Assembly: GCA_019426215.1 (NCBI GenBank)
Contig: CM033399.1
Coordinates: 31,877,022-31,941,021, forward strand
Source of the DNA: Buddleja alternifolia
Lineage: Eukaryota > Streptophyta > Magnoliopsida > Lamiales > Scrophulariaceae
DNA: 64,000 bases
Direction: 5' to 3'
Shown: positions 46,055 to 57,439 of the stretch, piece after piece
Layout: each line of letters begins with the position of its first letter
How positions within the stretch are numbered: the first letter of the stretch is position 1
Notes under the pieces: model-generated
Databases searched by the model: none
Told to the model about the DNA's origin: nothing
The model's input: the letters and a program-made list of their open reading frames with translations, nothing else
Position numbers and translations under genes: made by a program

Positions 46055-46453
46055 GGCTGTGTTTGTTTTATTTTGGAGGTTTTTTTTGGTGAAAAAGTTT
46101 ATTGGGAGTTGTGTATTTTGATGAAAATGTGTTTGATTTCGTGTTTGATTTTATTTTCAGAAGAGACAAAAGTTACTGTAGCAGTCAAATCATGTAAGTT
46201 TTTGTCTGAAAAGTTGTGTTTATAATTAGTTAATGATTGAAAAATATAATATAATATAAGTTTTAAATGATTGTAATATTATGGTTATATATATATATAT
46301 TGTAGTTGATGTAATTAGTAGGCACCCTAAAGTAGAAACAAATAGGAAGACAATAGACAAATTCTTTGACCAAAAAAGTCCTTTTTGGTCCAAAAAACAT
46401 AAAGTAAACAAATTTTGGCCAAAATGTGTTTGAAAACAAAAACAAACACAGTC
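46055..46453. mobile_element. MITE with GGCTGTGTTTGTTT ends
   Basis: GGCTGTGTTTGTTTTATTTT at the left pairs with AAACAAAAACAAACACAGTC at the right as TIRs of about 17 bp with few mismatches. AAT on both sides could be a 3-bp TSD (PIF/Harbinger-like). No coding sequence. Confidence 0.6.
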
Positions 46454-46576
46454 AATGATTTTGGGTCCTTACTGACTTATTCTAACTTTCAAGCCAAAAT
46501 CCACCATTTTTTGGAGGAAAACGTGTTAATGAATTGGATGATTTGCAATAGTGGTGTTAATGAAGTCGACTGTTTA

Positions 46577-46730
46577 CAATTGGGAGCCGATGATGAAGAT
46601 AATAATCTTAAATAAGAGTTTTAAGCAAAAGTTAAACCTTAACTTTTAGCTCGCAATTGGGAGCCGATGATGAAGATAATAATCTTAAATAAGAGTTTTA
46701 AGCAAAAGTTAAACCTTAACTTTTAGCTCG
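46577..46730. repeat. Perfect tandem duplication, 77-bp unit
   Basis: Copies 46577-46653 and 46654-46730 are identical in my reading, starting CAATTGGGAGCCGATGATGA. A TA-rich tract follows at 46740-46812. Confidence 0.92.
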
Positions 46731-47019
46731 CATGGTTAAATATATATATATATATATATATATTTGTTAGGAATTTCATGGGACCAACAAATATATATAT
46801 ATATATATATATCTTTCTAACTCTCTCTATTTTAATCTTTTTTCCTTAATCTTTTTCCATCAATTTTTGTAATTTTTTGCTATTTGAATCAATTTTTAAC
46901 ATTATGTTCAATTTCTTTAATATAAAAATTCAATATTTGCAGGGCGCATCCTTGGGAGACGTAAAACGTCCCGTACCATGTATTCGCCCTTTAAAACACC
47001 AGTCCTACCCACAAAGAAT

Positions 47020-48641
47020 CACAGAACTGATGAAGAATGGAAAATGTTCAATTGCGAATTGGGTCCCCAACTAGATAATGATTATTTTTAAGAGAATGTG
47101 GAAAGTACTCTCTCTGAGTTATTATGAGTTGCCTTTCCATTTGAAAGTTTGCCTCATATACCTTAGTATTTTCGCCGATGATGGAGCACTCCAGAAAGCT
47201 ACGATAATTTGTTTGTGGATAGTGTTATAAGATATATTCTAACAGGATTTGTGGAGACAAAACGAGAGAAGACAATGAAAGAAACAACGGAAGGCTGCCT
47301 TAATGAGCTTCTAATAGAAATCTAATCCGCGTAGCTGAGATATCTCATCATGGGAGGCCAACAAAGTTACATATCCATGACCTTCTACGAGAATTCATAA
47401 CTTCAAAGTCAATGGAACAGAATGTGGTAGTTGTCAATGGTAAAAAAACAATACGATGGCCAGACAAAGTTCGACGGCTAGCTATTTCATACTTCTAAGA
47501 ATTGCAATGAACAAATAACTAGCTTGAACATCTCCGTTTGCTACTATTTTTCGGCTATGTAGATTCCGAGAGTCGAGCAATTTTGTACAAGGTATTGCGG
47601 AGTGGGTGTAAGCTGCTAAAGGTGTTGAATCTGCAATGAGCTCCATTGGATACAATACCGAATGAAATTTTCACGTTCTATCATCTTGAGTATCTGAGTC
47701 TAAGAGATACAGAAGTCAAATTTGGTCCGAAAGCAATAGGTAATCTACGAAAACTAGAGACATTAGACCTTAGGAGATCCATGGTGACAGAATTGCCTAA
47801 TCAAATCCAAAAGCTTGGAAGACTTCAATATCAGTTAGTGCATGCATAAAAACGCATATCATCACGTTGTGTTTCATAATATACAAAGCTTTAAAGCTCC
47901 ATACGAGATAGGAAATTTACGGTCCCTGCAAAAGCTTTGTTGTATAGATGCAGGAGGTAAAATAGTAACTGAAATAGGGGAACTAACTCAATTACAATGA
48001 TTAGAAGAGTAGATGGATGGAATCTTTGGCGTTCCCTTAGAAAGCTTACTTATCTATGATTATTAACCATTTCTTCAGTTGAGATGTGTGAGGTGATTGA
48101 CTTGGATTATTCTATGCTTTCTCCTTCTTCCAGTTTTCCATTTCTTCGAAAGCTTATGTTGCAAGGACGTTTAGAGAGGTTACCGCAATGGATACGTTCT
48201 CTTAGTGAACTTACTAAACTACAATTGAGGTGGAGCAGTTTACAAGAGGATCCGCTAGAACATCTTCAAGGTTTGCCAATCAGCTAGTCTTAGAACTGAG
48301 ATGCTCTTATGAAGGAGAGGGATTGAGGTTCAAAGCTAGAAATTTTTCAAAGACTAAGGCAAAGTATATAGGGAGATTGGTTGGATCGAGAGTCGACAAG
48401 GGATCCATGCCACGACTTAACAATTTAACCGTGGCAGTGTACATCAATAGCGGAGGCGCCTGTGGGCCTCAAGCATCTCACTTAGCTTGAATATCTGAAC
48501 TTTAGGAATATATCAGACGAACTTTGGAGAGACTCGATCAAGAGAAAAGAAACCAAGGGGATCAATGGAAAGCTCAAACACATTGCTGAAGTTTTCATTC
48601 ACAGTTGGGTAGATAATAAATGGGATACGAGACGGCTTTAG
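47020..48641 (+). pseudogene. NLR pseudogene, C-terminal part (RNBS-D, MHD-like, LRRs)
   Basis: It resumes colinearity with the NLR at 14710-16334: DEEWKMFNCELGPQL, SLSYYELPFHLKVCLIYLSIFADD (RNBS-D), KLHIHDLLREFITSKS (MHD position, IHD), LRRs (IPNEIFTFYHLEYLSLRDTEV, LRKLETLDLRRSMVTELPNQ, FPFLRKLMLQGRLERLPQW) and a terminal block matching the end of the intact gene, with TAG at 48639-48641. Many stops and frameshifts. At the site matching the early TAA of the 13.5-kb gene, this copy has GAA. Confidence 0.88.
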
Positions 48642-49442
48642 AGAATTTCACTTCATGTTGTTGTTTTGCTGCTATAATGTTTTTCATATTACTAATGATG
48701 TTCATAAATCTTATACTTTATTTGGTTTGGTTTAATCAAAAAGATATCCAGTTGGAGGAAGGTTGTGGAATTAATTGAAATAGCTATAAGCAGTAGATTT
48801 GGATATCAAAGGTTCAAATGGTGTTGTGTTGCTCTATGTCATGTAATTAGCAGCATCCAGTATCAAGTACTTATGTAGTTTATATGCGAGTGTAACAGAT
48901 ATGAATTCTTTTGTTCCATATATAATATATAGGATAGAAATGTGTGGGTAAGAATTCAGTATTGAACAACTATTAAGGATATATTGATTATTTTATAGTT
49001 AAAGAGAATGGTTGGAGCTTACGGGCTCTTAAAAAGCAAGTCAAAATTTCTTAATTTATTTTTTAAGAGTTTATAAGTGTCTAACAGCTTATTTTGAGAG
49101 CTTATAAGGTGTTTTGCCAAAAAGACATCACCAAGCATTTTTTAATATCTTATAATTTTAAAGAACGCATAAGCTCAGTCAAAAAACCTCTAGTATTATA
49201 AATGCCCGTGTTAACTGTTTCTTGAACTTTATCTCTAATCCATTCATTTCAGTCCCTTAATTTCCCTAACAAGATCATGACAACTACACCACTAGACCTA
49301 AACCACAAAGAAAATCAATCAAAAGGGCAAGAAAACAACATATTATGTGAAATTATTTCCATCTATCTTCTAAGAAAGCAAAGCTACTCTTCTTTCCCTA
49401 CTAATTCTCCCCATCCCACCTAGTAAACCCCACAAAACCACA
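48642..49442. other. Intergenic DNA, possible MITE and peptide-gene promoter
   Basis: About 49010-49190 has inverted GCTTATAAG/CTTAAAAAG words like a degraded MITE. 49250-49442 is C/A rich like a plant 5' UTR. Confidence 0.4.
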
Positions 49443-49580
49443 ATGGTGCATTTTAGAGCCCTAATCACACTTGTCTTGCTTTTGCTCTCCATTCTCGGCT
49501 CCTCCTCGGCCACGGAAACTGCTCATGTGACGTGCACCGGAAAGAGGTCAAGCAGCTTTGGCAAAGGAAGCCATGGATGA
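49443..49580 (+). CDS. Small secreted peptide candidate (45 aa)
   Basis: The ATG sits in a good plant context (CACAATGG) after a C/A-rich leader. Residues 1-23 form a typical signal peptide: basic start (MVHFRA), leucine core (LITLVLLLLSIL), small residues GSSSA, likely cut near 22-24. The mature part TETAHVTCTGKRSSSFGKGSHG is short and basic with one Cys. TGA is at 49578-49580. The same frame stays open for 28 more codons to TAG at 49665 (ending HPFQVPKLPI), so the TGA may be a mutated Trp codon of a longer precursor. I recognise no peptide-hormone family. No splice sites are needed. Confidence 0.45.
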   Translation: MVHFRALITLVLLLLSILGSSSATETAHVTCTGKRSSSFGKGSHG

Positions 49581-49930
49581 ACCACGGAAGCTTTTGTGGG
49601 CCCCCGAGAACGCCTTGTGAATCTCACAAACAAGCATCCTTTTCAAGTTCCTAAGTTACCCATTTAGCCTTCTAGATTGTCAGTAATATTACTCTTGTCA
49701 AGTGATTGTGTTTTATGTTCACTTCAGTCTTAAGTCCTCTTGTTTAGTTGTATATTAGTGTAAGATGTAATGCAAATTGGAGCTTAGACTTCAAAAAAAG
49801 TGTGCTTAAGAATCAAAATCAATATATCAATTTATTTCTTTTTCACAAATACATGAATCATCCAAGCGAGGCTGAAACGATAACAAAAGATCCTTGATTT
49901 ATACAACTATTACGTAAAAAAATAAAAAGG
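49581..49930. other. Downstream region of the peptide candidate
   Basis: T-rich DNA resembling a 3' UTR, with TGTAATGCAAATTGGAG near 49770; no other feature. Confidence 0.35.
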
Positions 49931-49998
49931 TGTGATAAGTAATTGCAAGTTCATATACCAGATGTGTGATAAGTAATTGCAAGTTCATATACCAGATG
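49931..49998. repeat. Tandem duplication, 34-bp unit, at the 3' end of the three-exon gene
   Basis: TGTGATAAGTAATTGCAAGT ... ACCAGATG is repeated at 49931-49964 and 49965-49998. The right copy contains the stop codon and last codons of the gene at 49985-51936, so the 3' UTR holds a second copy of them. Confidence 0.92.
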
Positions 49999-51786
49999 CA
50001 TTACATTCGTCGAGCAATTTAAGGAGATTATGTTCCGGGGCACTCATTGATGGAAGAATAGCTCGGTTAGAAGGGGGACGAGTTTTTCTAGCAAGAGTCT
50101 CGGGGTCTGTTCGGGTTTGCTCCTGCATAACCGGAATATCGGCCCTCCTTTGTATGCCTGAAGACACTCTTTCCTTCCATATTCTTCCATCCTAATGATC
50201 AAATAACAGAAAAAAGATGCTCTTAATACCACCTCAATAAAGTATCAAAAGCAAAATTGCATCATCTCAATAGTACTACTATTTATTCCAACTCTTTTAT
50301 TTAATATCATTTTCTCTTTACATTTCAATAGCAAATTGAGTAAGATCAGCCAAATTAATCAATCAGGCAGAAGTTGGAATCTTGAAAGTCTTGCTGTAAC
50401 AGATACAAAAGTATTCATAATATCACATTGCCAAAAAAAAAAAAAGCATTTGCATAAGTATATAACTATGCAAAAGCGGGAAAAGTGATGTTGTAGTATG
50501 TCTTAAAGTCATAGACTCGAAACAAGGGATGTTTTTCCCCAGTATACTGAAATTCTCTCATCATCTAGCCCAGTTCGAAAGAATCGCATAAATCTTTGTC
50601 TATGTCTTGATTGTAACAAGTGCGATATTCCACATAAGATAAAGTAGAGTATTATTATGATGTCTTAAAGTCCCAGGCCAAATTCAACGGACCTTTTTCA
50701 ATAGACCTTGAAATTTTCTTCTCCTCCCCCATGGACGGAGCTTAATTTGGGCGAACCACGTACATCTTTATGTCTATTTTTCTGATTTATGTTCGTGATT
50801 CGTGCTTTATTCTAACAAGTAAAACATCCCACATACTATAAACTTGAAAAGATAGAAGAATACAAGGTTAAAACATCTGCAAACAACAATCCAATCAAAA
50901 AAAATCTCTCTATATCCTTTTACAACACTAAGCCCATAACACAATCCTAAGTTGATTATAAACAAGCTTACTAGGGGTGAAAATGAGATATTTATGGATT
51001 ATATATTTGACATTCAAGAGATTGAAGCTTACATTAAGAATTGAAGGCTCTGGCAATGGACACTGGATTGGTCGATCATTGTCAAGAGGCTCATTCGGCC
51101 GCTCGACCGGCTTAAATTCCACAGCGATCTCGATCCCATGTGCACTAGTCGATGCAGCTGTAGCTATAGTTGCAGCTGTTGTAGCCTCTGAACTAGTAGG
51201 CAATACTTCCCTTTCATCCTTTACAATCAAGAAAACACACCATAATAAAATCAGCCAAATGAATACAATTACATAATTCCTATTCAAATGAGAAATAGGA
51301 TGAAATCCAAAAGCCCAAATCGGGTTCTGGCTGAACCTAAGTCAATCACGTGATAAATGAATTATACTTATCATATGATTAGCTTATATATCAACGAGAG
51401 CACAAATGACAAGACAGATGTCAAATGATCATTAAAGTTCTATTTAGATGCAAATGAACAAAACTAGCATTCAACTTGATTTAATAACAAATGTAAAGGA
51501 GCCAATTTCAATAATAATTAAAAAAAAAAAAAGATGATAAATTACCAGATTCATCAAATGCATTTAACTCTTAGAGGAGTAAGAATCAAGTTAAGTTTTT
51601 TTAGAGACTACGAATAAGTCAAACCACAGCTCACTACAATCTTCAAAATCACAAACTTCCTAATGTAACTTGAAAATCATAAGCAGAATCAATAAGATAA
51701 GTAGAAACTTAAAGGACACAAATCAATAGTTTCATTATAATATATACAGTAACTGGCAAATTTACATCAAAAGAACAAAACCACAG

Positions 51787-51868
<82 letters not shown>

Positions 51869-51936
51869 CTCACAAGTGCACTTTGAGTCCGACGATGAAT
51901 ACCCCTGACAGAAAATCTTGAGAAAATTCCTACCAT
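49985..51936 (-). CDS. Conserved plant protein of unknown function, three exons, 151 aa
   Basis: Exon 1 51874-51936 (63 nt, MVGIFSRFSVRGIHRRTQSA plus L), donor GTGAGC. Intron 1 51219-51873 ends TTGTAAAG. Exon 2 51033-51218 (186 nt, DEREVLPTSSEATT ... EPSILN), donor GTAAGC. Intron 2 50192-51032 ends GATCATTAG. Exon 3 49985-50191 (207 nt, DGRIWKERVSSG ... LLDECNASGI, stop TGA). All junctions are phase 0 and the frame is open throughout. HRRTQSALDEREVLP, AVEFKPVERP, PLDNDRPIQCPLPEPSI and the APEHNLLKLLDEC end are patterns I associate with a small uncharacterised plant family; no enzymatic motif, signal peptide or membrane segment is seen. The middle is Ala/Thr rich. Intron 1 carries a CA/TA/GA microsatellite. 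UTRs are not defined. Confidence 0.8.
51785..51865. repeat. Compound microsatellite (CA)n(TA)n(GA)n
   Basis: Simple repeats in intron 1 of the minus-strand gene, starting about 10 bp from the exon 1 donor. Confidence 0.95.
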
Positions 51937-52108
51937 ATTTTAGCTATGCACAAAAAAAACAACTTAAATCAAAAGGGCTGCGTTTTCTGAAATGATCTGA
52001 TCTTTTGGGCATTTACTGTCTTATAATACTATTTATCAGTTTCTGAAGAGGAAAAGTTTTGAGCTTGGCTTGTAGTCTGGGTTTCTGTTGGGATTCCCTT
52101 TGTCTTCA

Positions 52109-52150
<42 letters not shown>

Positions 52151-52381
52151 TACCAACTTGTGTTGTCAAGTTTACACATGTACATAAATGTAGCAATTTA
52201 AATAACTTAATTAAGTGGTGCAGATTATTGGGGTTGAAGAACAAATTACGATTAGAAAAGGTGAAAACAAGTGACGGAGAACAAAGGGCCGGTAGAAAAT
52301 AATCATTTAATAGTTATTATTATTTAAAAGAAAAAAGAGAAAAATGTTCCAATTGGCTGAGATGAGAAATAATGAGGTGCC
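51937..52381 (-). promoter_or_regulatory. Upstream region of the three-exon gene
   Basis: It contains a TA microsatellite at 52116-52145 and A+T-rich DNA. A promoter for the minus-strand gene must lie here; no specific site can be assigned. Confidence 0.35.
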
Positions 52382-52741
52382 ATGTGCAGTGTCTTTGTCG
52401 AGGAGGAAGAAGACTTTTTGAGGGTTGATTTGATACATGTTTTGTTTGTTGGGAAGTTGATGGACATACCACATGCTTTATTTATGCGGGTAGACTGTGG
52501 TTTATATATTATGTCTCATGTGAACGCGTACACACAGAATGATGGAGATTATTCGGGAAATTTAGGTCTCAATCATATCGATATGTATTATTTTGAGCTC
52601 GAGGTAAGAATTTTGATACCTTATTTCCTCCTTGGAATTGAAGTTTCATTGGTCAGAACACTGCCCTGGCAAGGGGGAGGCCTGCTCAGCTCCAAAAGAT
52701 TAAGGAGATTGGTGACCTATGGCTCGCCAAATAAGCTGTAA
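52382..52741 (+). pseudogene. Possible Ulp1-like cysteine protease fragment
   Basis: The 119-codon frame contains RVDCGLYIMSHVNAYT, which looks like the catalytic-Cys region (DCGLYxM) of the Ulp1/SUMO-protease-like proteins often carried by plant MULEs. The His and Asp of the triad are not present, and the part after about residue 85 has no resemblance. It may be a captured or decayed piece; chance similarity is not excluded. Confidence 0.3.
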
Positions 52742-53000
52742 CTATATTCCAACCCTAATAAACTTTCGTGACCATGTTCAAAAGCACTTGCCACATTGTG
52801 TTGGTGTGAAAATTGGAGATTGTGTTCATATTGGTACAATGGTATTCATAATCTCAATTGTGTAAATTCTTTAATGTAATATAAATTGCGAATGAAGTGC
52901 TATTCTATGTTTTGTATAGAAAATATAGATGCAAAAAGATATTAATATCCCTCTATGCCCGAGTGAAGAATTTGGTATTTACACATATCATGCAATACTT

Positions 53001-53114
53001 TTTCATATTAAGGGGGAAAAGAAAATTCCACCACTAGTTGACTTCTTCCTATCTTGGTTTCATATTAAGGGGGAAAAGAAAATTCCACCACTAGTTGACT
53101 TCTTCCTATCTTGG
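53001..53114. repeat. Perfect tandem duplication, 57-bp unit
   Basis: Copies 53001-53057 and 53058-53114 (starting TTTCATATTAAGGGGGAAAA) are identical. The second ends 1 bp from the TSD of the next MITE. Confidence 0.92.
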
Positions 53115-53123
53115 TTTCTCAAT

Positions 53124-53561
53124 CAGTGTTCTGAAAATTGGACCGGACAGCGAACCGAAAAACTGACCGAGTCACGGGTCACCGGTTCAACCGTCGGGTC
53201 AACTGGGATCGAACCGCTGACGTCATAATTATGCAATAAATAATAATTAATATACTATTAAATATATAAAATATAAAAATATGGAAAAAAAATATGTATT
53301 TCATATATATATATATATGAAAATATGAAGAAAAAAAATATACCAATTGCATATTTTTAGATTTTATAGGGGTCAATTTCAGATTTTTAGAATTTAAAAG
53401 GTTGAATTTCATTATTTTCAAAATCGTCCGGTTCAACCGGTTTTGACCGGTTCTGAGTTTTGACCCCCGAACGATTTTTTCGCATAATCGGACCGGTTTG
53501 ATGGCCAGTTCCGATTTTAACCGGTCGGACCGGCTGGTCCGATCCAATTTTCAAAACATTG
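53124..53561. mobile_element. hAT-like MITE, 438 bp
   Basis: TIRs: CAGTGTTCTGAAAATTGGAC at the left and the complement of TCCAATTTTCAAAACATTG at the right. Flanks TTCTCAAT (53116-53123) and TTCTCAAC (53562-53569) form an 8-bp TSD with one C/T difference. Subterminal ACCGGTTCAACCG words. No transposase. Confidence 0.8.
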
Positions 53562-53714
53562 TTCTCAACACACAGTCAAACTTGGATGTCTTTACGCATT
53601 CGTGGTCAGATACAGCCGACATAGCCTACATAAATTATTTAAATCCAAGGTTACTATAATAGGATATTAAATGAAAAGATTGATTTACTTCTAAGTGACC
53701 ATAGATGTGCAGAT

Positions 53715-53823
53715 TAGAGGTGTAACTTGAGTCGAGCCAGCTCGCGAGCTTAGTCGGCTCAGCTCGAAGGAGCTCGAGCCTATTTCCCTCTGAAAAAAGT
53801 TCACGAGCTGACTCGCGAGCTTC

Positions 53824-53861
<38 letters not shown>

Positions 53862-54300
53862 TATATATTATATTAATAATTTGGTAGAAAAACTAATTAT
53901 AAATTTATAACTTAAATTTTCAACAAATAAAATCAGTTCCTCTCTCCCACAGTCCCACTTATCTGACTTCAACAATCAACACAACAAGCTTGAAACAGAG
54001 GTGAAAAAAATTAAAAACCCTAGGCCACGACCACCACTTCTCCGCTGCCTAATTGGCCTTCACCGCTGGAAAATCACTGCCGCCCGCCTGAAGTCGTTCT
54101 CTACCGGCGAAAAACCTCTGTAACCCCGCCTGAAATTGTTCTCCTCCTCAAGCCCTCAACAGTTCGCGTAGCCATGAACCACCACAACCCAGCCCGCTCA
54201 TCACCGCCATGCTCAACCACGACCTCCACTTTCTGAGTTCTCACTGGTATGCACCTCTTTTTCATTTGCAAGCAATTTTGGGGGTAGTGGATAAAAAAGA
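53715..54300 (+). mobile_element. GAGCTCG-rich TIR element, left part
   Basis: The start TAGAGGTGTAACTTGAGTCG, the subterminal GCTCGCGAGC/GAGCTCGAGC words, and then a C-rich stretch (CCACGACCACCACTTCTCCG ... TTCTCACTGGTA) match the element at 62177-63706. No right terminus is found. The C-rich part looks like a 5' UTR exon with a GT donor. Confidence 0.5.
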
Positions 54301-54356
54301 AACGATAAAAAAAATGCGATTGACCATTTTGTTAATAAGTGATTAAGCTTCAGTTA

Positions 54357-54846
54357 TGATGATGGTAAAAATTGTCAGACAGTGATTGACCACGTAAAAT
54401 AAGGGAACCGATCCAACTCACGGCAAACTAGGCTAAGGGTTGGTTAAGTTAAAGACTGCACTCGGTTACTTCGAGCTGCCTACATACCCAAAATATATGA
54501 GATCAAGTCACTTCGTAGTTCTTTTGTGGGGTTACTCTCAATAGCCAGTGACTTTTTACTGGGAGAGTAGATAATGAGCCTCTCCAGCTTTTTTAAGATA
54601 GGGAGCTGGTAGTGGGCTACAGGCTATGGGCCTAGTTTTATTAATAACCCATCAGGCTTAATGATCATTGATCTTATTGCCTTTTGGGCTATCCATATAA
54701 CCCAATTATCTTTGGTGAGTATTCCGCCCTTTTTGGGCTAGTATGGCGGATTATCCACGGATGCTCATCCGTGGATGAAGACCCGACCCGGATTGGGAAC
54801 ACATGTCATTACCATAGTGCCCTTAGGTATATTTTGGTGCACATCA
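54357..54846 (-). mobile_element. Solo LTR of the Tat-type family
   Basis: Complement of the LTR at 9293/31139: it begins TGATGATGGTAAAAAT and ends TTTTGGTGCACATCA, about 490 bp. Flanks AGTTA (54352-54356) and ATTTA (54847-54851) differ by one base, compatible with a 5-bp TSD. The shared block GCTGCCTACATACCC...AGTCACTTCGTAGTTC is present in reverse. Confidence 0.88.
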
Positions 54847-54982
54847 ATTTAAAACTTGCGGTTGACATCAAGAAATGAAATGACATGATAACCAATTCTG
54901 TCTTAATCCAATATGATGGCATTAAATTAGTTTCAACCAGGTCCATATAAATTAATGATCACTACCATAATCTTCTAATGTA

Positions 54983-56077
54983 TCGGGAAAATTACAGTTT
55001 TCGTCCTTGAAATTGTAGCCAAAAACAGATTTAGTCCCTCATGTTACAGACTCGACACATTTGGTCCCTCAACTTACAAAAAATGAACACATACCGTCCC
55101 TACCGTTAACTTTCCGTCCAAATTAACGGAATTCCCCCCCAAAAAATAAAAATTAGGGTTTGGTTAGGTTTTTCAATTTGGAGGTTTTCAATTTTGAAGT
55201 CAAGTGTGCCTAGGTGGTCAAATCTTCATCCGCCACGTGGATATTGGATAAAAATATAAAATTAAAATGAAAAAATTAATTAAAATTTAATAAAAAATTA
55301 AAAAATGTAATAAAAATTAAAAAATAATTTTTTTTAATAAAAATAAAAAAAATTGAAAATATTGAAAAACTTAAATATTATTTTAAATAATAAAATTAAC
55401 TAAAAATAAAAAATATTATTAAATAATAAATAACTAATATAAATAAAGATTAAATTAATTAATTAGTTAATTAATTAATTAATTAAAAAGTGTATAAAAT
55501 AATATTTATTTATGTAAATATAAAATAATATATTATAAAAATAAATATATAAATAAAATTTATTTATATAAATAAATAAATAAAATAAAACTAATTAAAA
55601 TGTAAATTTGAAATACAAAAAAAAGTAAAAAGTAAAAAGTTAAATATTATTTTAAATAATAAAATTAACTAAAAATAGAAAAGAAATAAAAAATAAATGA
55701 ATAAAATAAATAAAAATAGAAATAAAAACTGATTAAAATATTAATATAAAAAATTTTCAAAAATAAATAAGTTAAATATTATTTTAAATAATAAAATTAA
55801 TTAAAAATAAAAATGAGGGACCAAATCTGTTTTTGGGGACAAGTTCAGGGACGAAATCTGTAATATTTCCAGACCAAAACCAAGGTATTTCCCCCCAAAA
55901 GCAGCTCACGTGCGCGGCACATGGCACTTCCATTAGTTGCAAACGGCAAATTGACGGCAGGGACGATATGTGTTCAATTTTTGTAAGTTGAGGGACCAAA
56001 TGTGTCGAGTCTGTAACATGAGGGACTAAATCCATTTTTGGCTACAACTTCAGGGACGAAATCTGTAATTTTTCCGA
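54983..56077. mobile_element. Fold-back MULE element, 1095 bp
   Basis: TIRs TCGGGAAAATTACAG and the complement of CTGTAATTTTTCCGA, extending over about 150 bp of GGTCCCTCAACTTACAAA-type words. TSD TCTAATGTA (54974-54982) versus TCTAATGTT (56078-56086). The interior (about 55240-55810) is extremely A+T rich. Same family as 62383-63025. No coding capacity. Confidence 0.88.
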
Positions 56078-56086
56078 TCTAATGTT

Positions 56087-56138
56087 TTGAATCACACAGT
56101 ATCAAAGCCTGTAAGATATTTCCTTAAATTTAGACTCG

Positions 56139-56176
<38 letters not shown>

Positions 56177-56374
56177 ATAACGTGCATGTACAACAAGTCA
56201 ACAACGCAAGAGATGAAACACCAAATTGCTATATAAAATCTAAAGTACAAATTTATACACAACCAAAATCAATAAATAATTTCAACTCAAGATGTCAAAT
56301 AGGCAGGGTACCCCTTGAACTTGTCAACCCAACGTATTTCAGCTCAACCCAGAATCAACCCAGATTACTATTTA
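56087..56374. other. Short intergenic segment with TA tract
   Basis: A TA microsatellite lies at about 56146-56173. The open frame at 56182-56469 runs into the MITE arm and is not a gene. Confidence 0.5.
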
Positions 56375-56747
56375 GGGATAAATGTAGATATCCCCCTCAG
56401 TTATGGGGTGATGTGCACTTTGTCCCCTCACTTATTGAAATGTGCACTTTACCCTCTCACTTATCATAAAATATACAGTTCACCCCCTCGGGCAGCTCTG
56501 CCAGATTCGGGCACTTCACTTATCATAAAAATTGGACTTTGTCCCCTGGTTTATGTGTTTTTGTAGCACTTTGCCCCCTGACTTATGTGTTTTGTAGCAC
56601 TTTGCCCCTACCCGAGCTACTTGAGGGAGTGAAGTGCACAATTTATGATAAGTGAGGGGGTAAAGCGCACATTTCAATAAGTGTGTTGGGGGGGGGGGAC
56701 AAAGCGCACATCATCCCATAACTGAGGGGGTTGTCTGCTATTATCCC
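56375..56747. mobile_element. MULE MITE, 373 bp, perfect 9-bp TSD
   Basis: Same family as 21944-22321: arms of CACTTTGCCCCCT words, ends GGGATAAATGTAGATATCCC and the complement of TTGTCTGCTATTATCCC. TSD TACTATTTA at 56366-56374 and 56748-56756. Confidence 0.92.
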
Positions 56748-56756
56748 TACTATTTA

Positions 56757-57439
56757 TATGGGGAGCAATGGTAACTCAGGCATCAAACCCAGGTCCGATA
56801 TGTGACCGAGCTCACCTAGACTGTGAACAAGCCTAGGACCAGCCCGGGATCGGACCAACTTAAGATAGCTCCCTAGCATATATATATATTTATATCTATA
56901 TATATACATATATATATTAATCGATAAAGCACACTCGATGTGTGTGCAAAATAAAATTAACATGTAGTTTTTTTAGTTAAATTTAATTAGATTTAGTAGA
57001 AGGTGAGAGAATAGAAAAAAAAATGTGAAAGGAAATAAATTGAATAAAAATAGAAAGAGAAAGAGAAAAATATAAGAAAATAATGTGTAGATGTGAGAAA
57101 TCTTAGATTACAATTCACTACAACTGGTTTTATGGGCCATGTAGTTATCACTATTCCACCTTGTCAAAACACATGATGTATCACTATAACCATGACATGG
57201 TGTATGAACACCTAATTCACATAATATTTCTCCAAATGTCATACTAAAACTACGGGCAGACCAATATAGTCACTCTACCCCATCTCCTATTATATATATA
57301 TATAGTAACTATATACTATTTTAAAAAAAATATAATATCTATACTATTATATAATTTAAAAGCACCCTACAGGAACTAGTTTGGACTGTCAAACAGTTTC
57401 GGAGAAGCCATTGTAATTTTATTTTATCAATTAGATGTA
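56757..57439. other. A+T-rich intergenic DNA
   Basis: TA-rich tracts and no gene; AAGCACACTCGATGTGTGTGC at about 56927 is a short palindrome-like word, with a related one at about 58430. Confidence 0.45.

Noticed and set aside
52929..53228. 99-codon frame with an internal repeat
   Set aside because: The protein repeat is only the 57-bp DNA duplication, and the C-terminus is MITE sequence.
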